DNA of 64,000 bases from CAWAND01 sp963727915. GTDB taxonomy: Bacteria; Chloroflexota; Anaerolineae; Anaerolineales; E44-bin32. Where the stretch lies: positions 1,178,001 through 1,242,000 of the forward strand of contig CAVSID010000001.1 in assembly GCA_963727915.1 (NCBI GenBank), in the 5' to 3' direction. The position numbers and the translations under genes were made by a program. Positions 38,501-48,651 of this stretch are shown here, piece by piece (the first letter of the stretch is position 1; each line of letters begins with the position of its first letter). Below the pieces are notes generated by a model. The model was not told the origin of the DNA, searched no databases, and saw nothing but the letters and a program-made list of their open reading frames with translations.

Positions 38501-41442
38501 AGTGATCACATTCATCAGATCGTTGACTGAGCCGCCGGCCGCGGGCGAAGCCGTTCCGGGCTCCCAGCGGACGGCGCCCAGGGGTTCTCCCCGGCGGTCG
38601 AGCAGCGGAAGCAGGCCGGGCGACGCCGCCAGCGGCCGCTCGCCGAGCTTGGCGGGGTCCAGCAGGGTTTGGACGTCAGCCCAGATGAATTCAGTCGGGG
38701 CGGAGCGAGAGGGATCGCCCGCATGGCCTCCGGTGCTGGCGAGTCGGCGGAGTTCCTGGCTGTGTGGGGTCAGGCCGTAAACTTCCACTCGCTGGACGCC
38801 GATGGCACGGGCGAGAATCTGGGCCAGGTCACCGATGATGGCTTCAACAGGCTGGTCTGGGCGAGTCCGTTGTGCGAGCTTGGACACCTGGACCAGCGAC
38901 TTCCCTTGCTGCACCGAAGCTTGGAGCAGGGTTTCCTGTGCTCGATGCCGCTCAGTGGCATCGATGGCAGCTTCGACCTGGCTGGCCAGGCCCTCAGCGA
39001 ACCTCAGGCTGGCATCGTCGAAATGGCCAGGAAGCCGGCTGTGGAGATGGATCAGGCCGGCGGGTCGGCCGAGATGATGGATCGGGATTGCCATGGATGC
39101 TGGTCAAGTCGTCGTGGCCCTGAAGAAGGGCAGCGTCCGGACTCTCGGACAGCCTGGCGGTCGGGTCCTCAGCCAGCGAAAGAAGGTAGTCAAGATCCGG
39201 TGCGGGGTGCTCGGGGGTATCGCCGATGATCAACCCGGCGGTGGGTTGATCCGGGTCAGCGAAACCGGGGAAAAGGACCGTCCAACTGCAGTCGGCGGCC
39301 GTGGCCCGTGCGGCTTCGGCGTGAACGGTGCGCATCAGCGCTTGAAGATCGGTGAGGTTGTTCAGTGACTGGCTGATGCGTGTGAGCGCCGTAAGTTGGT
39401 CGACGCGCTGTCTGAGGCTGGCGTCGGTTTGATCTGCCAGCCGGGCGCGCTGAATTGCTCCTGCAACTTGGCCGGCGAAAGCGGCAGCCAGGTCGATGTC
39501 CGCCGGGCCCAGTCCACCCGAACGGGCCAGGCCGATCAAGAGTTCGCCCAAGGCTTGCTGCCGCCAGACAATGGGTACGGCGGCGAAAGCCGAGGCGTGT
39601 CGCTTGGTGATGATGTCGGCGTAGGCGGCCGGCGGATGGGCATCGAGCCCCCGGTCGTAGGTCACCGGCGACAGGCTCTGGACGGCCCGAGCTGAGGCCT
39701 CCGACGCGGTTGGAGTGGCTGAGGCCGCCAGGATGAGCTCATCCAGCTCGAGGCCGTGGGCGGATGGCCCGTGCGGCCTCAGATCCGACCCCGAATTCGT
39801 CCCTGAGCAGAAAAACGGCGAAGCTGGCATCCAGCGTGGCCACCAATTCGTCGAGCGCGGCGATCAAGATTTCATCGAGTGTGCCGGCTGAGACCGTGAG
39901 GCTGGAGACCCGCCGCAGCGCGTCAGCTTGCTCGGCGCGATGCTGTGAGGCTTCCACCAATTGCGCGTTTTCGATCAGCGCAGCACTCTGGGCGGCAAGA
40001 ATTGACGCCAGGTTGACGGCATCGGGTGCCGGTCGCGGCTGCCCCTGGGCCCACGCCGCCAGCAGAGCGCCCAGCGGTTTGCCGGAAGACCGGACCGGGG
40101 CGATGATGACGTGGCTCCAGCCGGCCTGGCCGACGGGTCCGTCCAACTTGAGGGCGCGCAGGAGTTGGTCCTGCAGGGGCTCGGCGGCGCTCAGTGGCCC
40201 GCCCTCCTGCAGCCATCTTTCGGCCGCACCGCCGGCAGGCGTCGGCAGGCGCATCCATTCGCCCACAAATTCCGAAGTGAGTCCAACGAAAGGGGCCTGC
40301 CCAATCAGAGCCGAGCGGGAAGGGTCGTAGGTGAGATAACCGGCGACTTCGACTTCGAGCATGCGCGCCACCGTGCCCGCCAGGTGCTCGAACAGTTCTT
40401 CCCCCCCGGGGGCCGCCGTCAGCGCATGTGCGAGCTGGGAAAGACCCACGAGCTCTCGTCGCGTGCGCTGTTGGCTCTCGTACTGGCCGGCATTGTGCAG
40501 CGCGGAGGCGACCTGGGCGCCGACGAGCTCGAGCAGCATCCGGTGCCGTTGGTCGTAGACGCGGGGCTGGGAATGGGTGATTTCAAGGGTGCCGATAAAG
40601 TTGTTTCCGAACTGGAGTGGGACGCCCAGATAGGCTTGAAACGGAAAGCGGGACCGGTCTATCTTAGGTTCGACATCGCGCGTCTGTTCGATGTCGGGGA
40701 GAAAGAGCGTCTGGCGTTTGCGGGCGATCCAGCCGGTCAGCCCCTCATTGGTGTGATAGACCTCCGGTGGGCCCGAGCCAGCAAACTGGCTCCGCCGAGT
40801 GGAGGCTGCCCGGAATGGGGCCAAGGTTTGGCTGGTTTCGTCCCACAGGTTGAGCTCGAGCATATCGATCGGCAGGAGCTCGGACACCGAGGCCAGGACG
40901 GCGCGCGCTGTTTCGGCCACCGTGCCGCGATCGCTGATGGCCTGGCTGAAGCGCAGCATGGAGTCGGCCGTGAGTAGGTCACCCAAGGGTCGGGCGTCGC
41001 CCTCGGGCTCCGGCGTCTCCAGCGGAGAAAGAGTGATCACCAGACTCTGCTCGGAGGCGAAGGACACCCGATTGGAGACGGCGTCGACCGGGCGATCGGC
41101 AATCGAGAGTCGGGCACGGCCTTCGTCAGCGAAAAGCTCCAAGAACAGGTCCCGTGGCCGCGCCGACTGTGCCATCCGGTTCAGGTCCGGCGTTTCGCCG
41201 TCCATCTGGAACCAGTCACGGCCGCGCGCGTTGACGTAGTCGACACGGCCACCGGGCCGGGCGACGATCACCGCATGATCGGATGGCTCCAGGTCAATTG
41301 GGAGTGGAGGCGTGAAAGGGGCTCGTGGTGTTCGCCGTAGCCAGCGCGCCAATGGGCGAGCTGCCAGCCAGGCGGCGGCGGCGAGAGCAGCACCGCCCAC
41401 GAGCAGGGCCAGGCCCAGGAGGGCGGGAGGCAGATTGGACAT
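35576..41442 (-). CDS. Giant multi-GAF/PAS sensor histidine kinase, two frameshifts
   Basis: About 1,950 residues. One N-terminal membrane helix (LLGLALLVGGAALAAAAWL) is followed by a PAS-like region (HAVIVARPGGRVDYVNARG), then at least six GAF domains separated by helical linkers, a second PAS (DGVIVTDVEHRVVIFNSSAE), a dimerisation domain with the phosphate-accepting His (ATVSHELRTPMTSVKGY), and a GHKL ATPase with N box IINNLVENSFNYTP, G1 DDGIGILPEDLPKVFERF and G2 GTGLGLSIVRQL. The frame changes near 39790 and 39090; the three pieces join within GAF domains without loss. It sits between a receiver-GGDEF gene upstream and a CheY-like gene downstream, suggesting one phosphorelay. Ligands of the GAF domains are unknown. 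Confidence 0.85.
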
Positions 41443-41445
41443 ACG

Positions 41446-42349
41446 TCAAGGCGCGGACGAAGCCGGGTCCCTGCGGCGCGCCTCTGGCTGCTTTCTCGGT
41501 GATTTCCCGGATATCTGCGAAGTCGCCGTCAGCGGAAGTCACCCTGCCGATCGAAAGGTCCATCAGCGCAGCCTGTTGGCCCTGGCCGTCTTGGCCGGGA
41601 ACGAGGATGTGGCCCCGGTCGCGGTCGATGCTCGAGTAGTGGGATTGCACACCTTCGGCGAATAGCTGGCGCATCTGCTCTTCGACTTGCCCGGCCCGAT
41701 CGGCCCGCGTGATGACCAGGAAGTTGTCGCCTCCGACGTGCCCCACGAAGTCGTTCTCCTGGCCGGATTGATCCAGGATCTGGCTGATCATCATGGCCGT
41801 AAAGCGGAGCACGTCGTCGCCGGCGACGAACCCGTAGGCTTCCTTGAAGGTGTCGAAATGATTGATGCGCAGGTCGAGTAGCGCCCAGTCATCGGAGCGC
41901 AGTATCTGTCGCAGCTGATCCTCGATCAGCCTTCCGGCAGGCAGCCCTGTGCGCGGGTCTGTCAGGCTCTCGCGCTCGGCGCGAGACAGGGCGTTCTGGA
42001 CCCGCAGCCGCAGTTCTTCAATGTCGAACGGTTTGGTGACATAGTCGTCGGCGCCCAGCTCCAGGCCGGCAATGCGGTCGCTGCGCTCGTCCTTCTGTGT
42101 CAGGAAGATGATCGGGATGTGACTTGTGCGGGTGGCCGTGCGCAATGCTTTGCAGACGGCGTAGCCGTCCATGTCGGGAAGGATGATGTCCAAAACGATC
42201 AGGCTGGGCAATTTCTGCCGCGTGAGGGCCAATGCGTCCTCACCGCGTCCGGTCAAACTGACCTCATACCCCTGTCCGGTGAAGTAAATCCGCAGCATAT
42301 TGGAAATATCAACATCATCTTCGACGACCAGGATTCGGCCCTTGTTCAT
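41446..42349 (-). CDS. Receiver domain plus degenerate GGDEF domain, frameshift near the end
   Basis: About 300 residues. The receiver has ILVVEDDVDISNML, LIVLDIILPDMDG, IIFLTQKD and YVTKPFDIEEL. The second domain has a GGDEF fold (LTDPRTGLPAGRLIED, FVAGDDVLRF), but its active-site loop reads GHVGGDNFLVI, Asn replacing the catalytic Glu, so cyclase activity is doubtful. ATG 42349 has AAAGGAGAAGG upstream. In the raw frame it would run on into the kinase gene. The stop TGA 41446-41448, just before the kinase ATG, is chosen and needs one late indel. A CRP/FNR-type palindrome lies about 86 bases upstream. Confidence 0.78.
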
Positions 42350-42433
42350 GGGGTATGACCTTCTCCTTTGCCGTTCAATTTCTCGCGCCCGGTCCATCGA
42401 CCGCCGGATCGGCGGCTTTTGCCCGCAGTGTAT

Positions 42434-42451
42434 TTGTGAAAACAATCACAA
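42434..42451. promoter_or_regulatory. CRP/FNR-type operator palindrome
   Basis: Perfect TTGTGA-N6-TCACAA (spacer AAACAA) in the 240-base gap upstream of the receiver-GGDEF gene, and so before the kinase cluster. Confidence 0.75.
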
Positions 42452-42588
42452 GCTGACCTGGGAAGGCGGGCACCAGTTCGGCCGGGCTATGGAACTGAGT
42501 TCATATTACGTGAAAGGCTGAGGGCGGGCAACTGCCACGTGTGTACTGGACGGCCGGGCATCGTTGTCATCTGCCCCATGCAGGAGGT

Positions 42589-43122
42589 CTAGCCCGCCTT
42601 CATCTCTTCCAGAATACTGTACAGAAGCTCAAGCAGAACGGCTTTGACGGATTCCTTGTCTGAGGCCACGGTGGGCAGAAGCTTGATGCTGTCTTCGAGT
42701 TTGAGCGCAATGCGCAGGTCGTCGATTTCCCAAGCGTCGTCCATGTCCTGCTTGTTGGCGGCCACGACATACGGCGTGGGGGCGTAGGCCCGGAAGGTGT
42801 GCAAGATGCCGCGCGCTTCGCGGAAGGTCTCGGGGCGCGCGCTGTCGACCACCACGATGAACCCCAACATGCCCTCGGACAGGATTTCCCACATGAAATC
42901 GAAGCGCTTCTGGCCCGGGGTGCCAAACAGGTAGAGCACAAGATCTTCATCGACCGTGATGCGGCCGAAGTCCATCGCCACGGTGGTGGTTTCTTTGATC
43001 TTCTCAGCCTCCGCGCTGATCTTGCGCTCGGTGGAAACGACATCAATCTCGCTCACCGTGCGAATGAACTGCGTTTTGCCTGCGTTGAAGGGTCCCGTAA
43101 CCACCATTTTGACGGTTTGCAT
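42589..43122 (-). CDS. Small Ras-like GTPase (MglA/Rup-type)
   Basis: About 177 residues, intact. G1 is VVTGPFNAGKTQFI (about 7-20), G2 Thr lies in KETTTVAMDFG, G3 is FGTPGQKRFDF (Thr in place of the common Asp before Pro-Gly), and G4 is VVAANKQDM. Bacterial GTPases of this sort work with Roadblock or DUF4388 proteins and with GAF/response-regulator modules. ATG 43122 has GAGG six bases upstream; GTG 43128 is also possible. It follows the DUF4388 gene by 12 bases and probably forms a signalling or polarity switch with it. Confidence 0.87.
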   Translation of the reverse strand: MQTVKMVVTGPFNAGKTQFIRTVSEIDVVSTERKISAEAEKIKETTTVAMDFGRITVDEDLVLYLFGTPGQKRFDFMWEILSEGMLGFIVVVDSARPETFREARGILHTFRAYAPTPYVVAANKQDMDDAWEIDDLRIALKLEDSIKLLPTVASDKESVKAVLLELLYSILEEMKAG

Positions 43123-43134
43123 GCGCACCCTCGC

Positions 43135-43950
43135 CTAAAGTGACCGGATTCGCGAGATCAGGCGATTGACCAGGGTCGTCTGCTCGCGAGCGTCGATGGG
43201 CTTGATCTTCTGTGCCTGAGGCGGAAGCGGCATGCCATCGGGACGGATCAGGTCCACCAGACCGGCCTGGAGCAGGCCGTACACGATGCGCCGAATCTCG
43301 ACGTCGCTCATCTTGTTGGCCTTGGCGATCTGGCGGATGGAGTTCTTGGGGTTGATGTAGGAGACCACCTTCCATTCGTCGACGTTGAGATTGACATCGC
43401 GGATATTGGCGCCCGGACGATCGACAAAGTTGAGCGCCATATCAAGGTTGGGGATTTCCTCCTGCAGTTGCTCCCACTCTCGCACGCGCCGGGAGCCCTC
43501 AATGATGACGTTTTCGAGTTCGACGCGGATGATAATGCGGTCGTTGGGGGGCAGGACGTCGGCGTCGAAGCGGAAGAAGCCTTCGATCCAGGTGAATAGC
43601 CGGTAAACGATATCCAGCACGTAGCTGCGCAGGCTGGACAGGATTTCTTGCTGGGTGAGGTAGCCGGCGTTGATCAGCAGCAGGCCTAGCTCCTTGTCGC
43701 TCTTTCCGGCGGCGTTGGCCTTGATGACCTGGGCCTGGCGGCTGGAGAGCTTGCCCTCACGCTTGAGGATTCCCACAAGTGTCCCATCTTCATTGCCTAT
43801 CTGCGCGTAGATCAGTTTACCGTCGCGGAACGATACCCAGGCCGTTTCGGTCGGTCCCTCAACTGTCAGGGTGCCGGTCTTGTGGGCCAGGTTGATGAGG
43901 TTCAGAAGCTGTGTGACCGTAAAGTCGCGCAGGTTCCCCTTAAGCGCCAT
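43135..43950 (-). CDS. DUF4388 protein, partner of the small GTPase
   Basis: About 271 residues, intact. The N-terminal DUF4388 domain begins MALKGNLRDFTVTQLLNLI and contains KTGTLTVEG and WVSFRDGKLIYAQIG. A C-terminal winged-helix-like part (YINPKNSIRQIAKAN, VEIRRIVYGLLQAGLV) follows a linker. ATG 43950 is chosen; TTG 43968 extends it by six residues. DUF4388 proteins are commonly found next to small GTPases and may act as regulators of GTP hydrolysis or as adaptors. Confidence 0.85.
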   Translation of the reverse strand: MALKGNLRDFTVTQLLNLINLAHKTGTLTVEGPTETAWVSFRDGKLIYAQIGNEDGTLVGILKREGKLSSRQAQVIKANAAGKSDKELGLLLINAGYLTQQEILSSLRSYVLDIVYRLFTWIEGFFRFDADVLPPNDRIIIRVELENVIIEGSRRVREWEQLQEEIPNLDMALNFVDRPGANIRDVNLNVDEWKVVSYINPKNSIRQIAKANKMSDVEIRRIVYGLLQAGLVDLIRPDGMPLPPQAQKIKPIDAREQTTLVNRLISRIRSL

Positions 43951-43984
43951 GGGGTCTTTTCTCGCCAACTGGACTGGTTGCGGG

Positions 43985-44014
43985 ATTATAACCCGCGCTC
44001 AAGAGCCGATGCAA
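43985..44014 (-). promoter_or_regulatory. Promoter of the DUF4388-GTPase pair
   Basis: Minus strand TTGCAT (44009-44014), 18-base spacer, TATAAT (43985-43990), 35 bases before ATG 43950. Confidence 0.7.
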
Positions 44015-44116
44015 TTGCCCGCCTTTGCAGTTGGATTACAGTTTACCGGCGTGCTGAGGCCGTTTAAATGAAAGACGGCACCATCGCTGATGCAAGTTGC
44101 ACGCCGGAGTTTCGAT

Positions 44117-44713
44117 TCAAGCCCGCCAGCCTCCGCCGAGCAAATAGACGTGCTGGACCGTGACAAAAGCGGACGTGTCGATCCCGAGAATGGTCGCCTT
44201 GGCGGAGGGGATGATCTTGCGCGGGACGGTGCACAGGATGACACCGACCGTACCGTCCAGGCCTTGTCCGGGCAGCTCGGTGACACCCCAGCCCTGCTGG
44301 CGCAGGGCATCCACAACGGCTTGCCCCTTGCTGGCGCTGATAACTCTCAGGACGCTGTGCCCCCGGGCCAGGCGGTTCTCCAGGCTGATCCCCAGAACCT
44401 GGCCGGTGGCATAGCCGGCAGCGTACGCCAGCAGGTTCACGGGCTGGGTCAGGGATGAGAGAACACCGGCGATGGCGGTGATGAACAAGAAGGATTGGAT
44501 GAAGCCCAGGGCCCAAGCCAGACGGCGCTCTCCCTGGACCGTGATCAGGGTGCGAACGGTGTTGATGGTCTGGTCCACGGTGCGCAGGCCAAAGATGGCA
44601 ATCGGGACGGCGGCTGGGGGGAGGCCCAACCAGGGCGTAGCTTGGGCGGATCCTATCAACGACGAAAGGACCGAATTCACCGCATCGCCCAGGCCGCTCC
44701 ACACGGATGGCAT
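44117..44713 (-). CDS. DUF5698/DUF2179 membrane protein (UPF0316-like), copy 1
   Basis: 198 residues, intact. Three N-terminal helices (PAAVPIAIFGLRTVDQTIN, WALGFIQSFLFITAIAGVLS) precede a soluble domain with GHSVLRVISASKGQAVVDAL and IDTSAFVTVQHVY. It is about one third identical by eye to the next gene and shares the same domain order. The DUF2179-type C-terminal fold resembles nucleotide-binding domains, but the role is unknown. It lies 15 bases downstream of its paralogue, in a row behind the glucan phosphorylase gene. Confidence 0.8.
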   Translation of the reverse strand: MPSVWSGLGDAVNSVLSSLIGSAQATPWLGLPPAAVPIAIFGLRTVDQTINTVRTLITVQGERRLAWALGFIQSFLFITAIAGVLSSLTQPVNLLAYAAGYATGQVLGISLENRLARGHSVLRVISASKGQAVVDALRQQGWGVTELPGQGLDGTVGVILCTVPRKIIPSAKATILGIDTSAFVTVQHVYLLGGGWRA

Positions 44714-44728
44714 GCGCAGACGGAAGTG

Positions 44729-45256
44729 TCAGGCTCTAAAGAAGCCGCGGTGGAGTGGGCGGACTTCCTGGACAGTGATGAAGGCGGTGGGATCAATGGC
44801 CTTGACCTGCTGTTGGACCCGACGGATGTCACGCCGCCTGACGCTGCAGTTGATCACGGCCACGGTGCCGTCCCTACCACGGCCCGAGAGCTCGGTGGCG
44901 GCGTAGCCGGCCTGACGGATGGCATCTGCAATAGCTGGCCCGCGCCCGGAGCTGATGATCCGCAGGTGGCCGTGTCCGATGGCCAGCTTCTCCTCGATCA
45001 TCATCCCGACTACATTTCCGGTGGCAAAACCCGCGGCGTAGCCGATCACATTCCACACATTTCCCAAGTTGCTGAGTACGGTCGTAATGGCCACAACCCA
45101 GATCAGGGACTGGAAGAACCCCAGGACCCAGGCCAAGATGCGCTGGCTGCGGATGACGAACAACACCCGCAGGGTATCGAGCGACATGTCGGACACCCGC
45201 AGGAAGAATATCAGCAGCGGCATCACGTAGACTGGAATCTGGCCGAAATCGAGCAT
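44729..45256 (-). CDS. DUF5698/DUF2179 membrane protein (UPF0316-like), copy 2
   Basis: 175 residues, intact. Membrane part VYVMPLLIFFLRVSDMSLDT and WVLGFFQSLIWVVAITTVL, then YAAGFATGNVVGMMIEEKLA, a family signature. The soluble part has GHGHLRIISSGRGPAIADAI and DPTAFITVQEV. It is a tandem paralogue of the previous gene. The start lies 10 bases after the glucan phosphorylase stop. A third, more distant DUF2179-type domain occurs at 47.5 kb. Confidence 0.82.
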   Translation of the reverse strand: MLDFGQIPVYVMPLLIFFLRVSDMSLDTLRVLFVIRSQRILAWVLGFFQSLIWVVAITTVLSNLGNVWNVIGYAAGFATGNVVGMMIEEKLAIGHGHLRIISSGRGPAIADAIRQAGYAATELSGRGRDGTVAVINCSVRRRDIRRVQQQVKAIDPTAFITVQEVRPLHRGFFRA

Positions 45257-45265
45257 GGGGAGAGC

Positions 45266-47437
45266 CTACGCTCTTTCGCCCTCCATCACCGGGGGCAGGT
45301 AGATCTGTTGCGTGTATTGCTTCAACATGCGGCGCATGCTGAACTCAGGAGAGATGGTGCGGATCGACTTCGAACCCTGCGCAGCCACTCGCCGGGCAGG
45401 CCGTCGGCGGAACGCTCGACGTAATACAGTGGGACGATCTCTTGTTCGAGCACGCGGTAGAGATGTTCGGCGTCGGCGGCGTCTTGCTCTTCGGGGTCGT
45501 CGAACTCTTCGCCTTCGCCAATCGCCCACCCGTTGAGCCCGTTGTAGGCTTCCGGCCACCATCCGTCCAAAACAGAGAAATTGAGGGCACCGTTCATGGC
45601 CGCCTTCTGCCCCGACGTGCCGGAGGCTTCGTTCGGCCGGCGGGGAGTGTTCAGCCAGACGTCAACACCCTGCAATAGGTAGCGGGCGAGGTTCATGTCG
45701 TAGTCTTCGAGAAAGACCAGCCGACCGCCGTTTTCGGCTCGCTTGACCTCCTGGTACACAGCCTGGATCAAGCGTTTGCCGGGCTCGTCGGCCGGGTGGG
45801 CTTTGCCGGCGAAGATGATTTGTACCGGCCGATCGGCGTGGTTGACCAGGGCCAGCAGCCGCTCGGGATCTCTGAGCACCAGATCCGCTCGCTTGTAAGT
45901 GGCGAAGCGGCGGGCAAATCCGATCGTCAGCGCGTAGGGGTCCAGCAAGACGCCGCTGGCGACGACCTGGACGGGATGGATGCGCCCTTCCAGCCAGTCG
46001 CTGCGAACCCGTTCCCGAGCATACGCGACCAGCTTGCGCTTGAGGTGACGGCGCGTTTCCCATAGCTCACGATCGGGTATTTGTTCGATCTGAGCCCAAG
46101 TCTCGGGGAGGTCCACGCGCTCGGCCCAGCCGTCCTCAAAGTACCGGTCGTAGAGGGCCCGCATGCGGCGGGCTAACCAGGTGCCAGTGTGCACGCCGTT
46201 GGTGATATGACCAATGGGCACGGCTTGCGGATCGATCTCGGGCCAAAGTGAGGCCCACATGTCACGGGCCACCTCTCCGTGCAGCTTCGACACGCCATTG
46301 GCGCGCCCGGTGATCCGCAGGGCGAGTGTGGTCATGCCGAATGTCTCATCCCGGGCGGACTCGCGCCATCCGAGCCGAAAGAAGGATTGGCGATCCAGCC
46401 CAAGTTCTTCGCTCAGGTCTGAGAAGTACCTGTCGATCAGATCGTGTGGGAAGCGGTCGTGGCCCGCTGGAACCGGAGTGTGGGTTGTGAACGCTGTCTG
46501 CCTGCGGACAGCCGTCTGTGCTTCTTCGAGGGTGCTTCCGGCCGAGACGCGTTCGCGTATCAACTCAAGCAGAAGAAAGGCTGAATGGCCTTCGTTCATG
46601 TGCCAGGTGCTTGGGTTGTAGCCTAGGGAACGCAAGGCGCGGACGCCGCCGATCCCCAGAATGATCTCCTGCGCCAGGCGCATTTCCAGGTCGCTGGTGT
46701 ACAGACGCGCTGTCAGGCGGCGATCATCGGGGCGGTTCCTCTCGACGTTGCTATCCAGCATGTAGAGCGAGACGCGTCCGACCTGAATGCGCCAAAGGCG
46801 TGCGTGGACGGTTCGATCGGCCAGCTCAACGCTCACCAGAAAAGGGTCATTGACCTGATCGACAACAGGTAACACCGGCAGCTCAGGAAAGGACAGCTTG
46901 GTGTACGTCGCCTCCTGCCAGCCGTCCTCCGTGATGCGTTGCTTGAAGTACCCCTCGGTGTACAGGAATCCTACAGCCACGAGCGGCAGGCCGAGATCGC
47001 TGGCCCCCTTAAGATGATCGCCCGACAGGATCCCCAGGCCACCGGCGTAGATCGGCAGTGATTCGTGCAGGCCGAACTCGGTCGAGAAATAGGCGATAGG
47101 TCGGTTGACCTGATCGGGATGGTGCCGGTTGAACCAGGTCTCATCCCCGCCAGCCATGTAGTCGTCGAAGGACTGCATGACCTGGTCGTAGAGATCGAGG
47201 TAGTATCGGTCTTTGGTCGCGGCTTCGAAGCGATCGCGTTCGAACTTGGCGCAGGAACTGGACCGGGTTATGGCCGGCGGATTCCCATTTCTGCGGGTCG
47301 ATCATTGCGAAGATCTTGCCCGCCTCGGGATGCCAAGTCCACCACAGGTTGTAGGCCAGATCCGCCAGGCGTCGAAGGCGGTACGGAAGATCGAAATGAT
47401 TGGGCGGCTCTTTGTGCAAGAAGTTGTCAGAGATCAT
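45266..47437 (-). CDS. glgP: Alpha-glucan (glycogen) phosphorylase, two frameshifts
   Basis: About 723 residues of the TIGR02094 type; it releases glucose-1-phosphate from glycogen or maltodextrin. The N-terminal DUF3417 region reads DLPYRLRRLADLAYNLWWTW, and a frame change near 47200 leads into the catalytic part: YFSTEFGLHESLPIYAGGLG, WHMNEGHSAFLLLELIRE, TGHITNG-type loop GHITNGVHTGTWL, RRFATYKRADLVL and the cofactor lysine in SGTSGQKAAMNGALN. A second shift near 45370 gives the ending SMRRMLKQYTQQIYLP. Together with the trehalose enzyme at the window start it points to active alpha-glucan turnover. Confidence 0.88.
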
Positions 47438-47494
47438 AGGCGGTCATTTTTACTCGGGGGACATGGGCTAGTAGGTTGGGGAACGCTGGCTATC

Positions 47495-48504
47495 TTACCA
47501 CGCTCGTGCGCCGTGGCAACCGCCGGCGGGATACCCCATTTGGGCTAGGAGGGAAGCAGGTCGAATTCCGCGCCCTAGCACTTCGTGCGCCGGTGAGACC
47601 ACGACAAATGCCTTGGGATCGATCTCACTCACCAGGTGTTTCAGATGTGGCACCTCAGTAACGGTGAGCGCCGATAGAAGCACGGCATGACCCTTCTTGG
47701 AATACATGCCGGTCCCCTGCAGGGCCGTGACGCCGCGCTGCATTTCCTCCAGAAATCCGCTTGCCACCTCATCAGACCGGTCGGAGATCACAAGACACAG
47801 AAATTGTCGACGCCGCCTTGCCGCGCGGAACCAAGCCGAGCCGGGGCCCATGCCGGTTGATCCGGGCGCTGGTTGGTTGGCAGTGTCCCTGTAGCGGGGC
47901 AGGATCTCGCCCGCGTCTGTCGCAACCCGGATGTGAACAAAGCGAACGCCAGCAGCAAGGCGAAGTAGCCCAGCCCGGCGCGCAAGATGATCCCGCTGGG
48001 GACGCCCCCAATGGCAGCCCGAGAGATGAACCCCGCCCCTGAAGCTGCCGTGGGGGGATACACCAAGATCTTGGTCACCCAGGCGAGGGTCAGCACCAGG
48101 AAGATCCACAGGAAGATCCAGATGTAGTTGCAGCGCAGCCTCCGGCCGAGCGCCTCCCACAGCGAGATCGTGAAATGGGGGTGCGGCAAGCTCTCCGCCA
48201 GCCCTTCGGACCAGTCGCTGTTGGGTTTGAGTGGGGGCACCCGCATGGCGGCGAAGAAGTCAGTCTCCATGAGCCGGACCCGGTAGCTCCACAGTTCGTA
48301 GGTCCGGTGGCGCCGCGACTCGATGTAGAGCAGGATGGTCGCCAAGAGCGCGCTCAGAGGCAAGACAAGATGATGGCCGGCGGGCCCGCCAAACGCGAAA
48401 GAAATGGCGGCAGCTGTTGCCACCAGCGCCCAGCTGGTGGTCGAGTCAAGGCGTGTTTGCCATAGGTTGGCGCGGTTGATCTCGGAACGAAAGAGCTGGA
48501 CCAT
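47495..48504 (-). CDS. DUF2270 membrane protein with C-terminal DUF2179 domain, frameshifted
   Basis: About 330 residues. The N-terminal DUF2270 part is clear: LFRSEINRANLWQTRLDSTT, LLYIESRRHRTYELWSYRVRL and ALGRRLRCNYIWIFLW, with four membrane helices. A frame change between 47820 and 47930 leads into a DUF2179 domain (LVISDRSDEVASGFLEEMQR, GTGMYSKKGHAVLLSALT, IDPKAFVVVSPAHEVLGRG), which in YitT-like proteins is the cytoplasmic nucleotide-like domain. The fusion is inferred across the break, so two separate genes remain possible. ATG 48504 has no obvious ribosome site. Confidence 0.7.
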
Positions 48505-48651
48505 GGCGCTGGTGAATTCGCTGGCGTGAAGTTGATACCCGCGGGAGCTCCAGACGGGTTCTCCCCGGCTGGATGTTGTCGGTTCCCCACTGGCCCTAGC
48601 TTCAGAACCCCCCTGATGAAGGCGTGCACAAGACGGGCGTCGGCTGCCCGC

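Noticed and set aside
42401..42420. CCGCCG-GAT-CGGCGG followed by TTTT as a + strand terminator
   Set aside because: No + strand gene ends there and the flanking genes are on the minus strand. Probably incidental.
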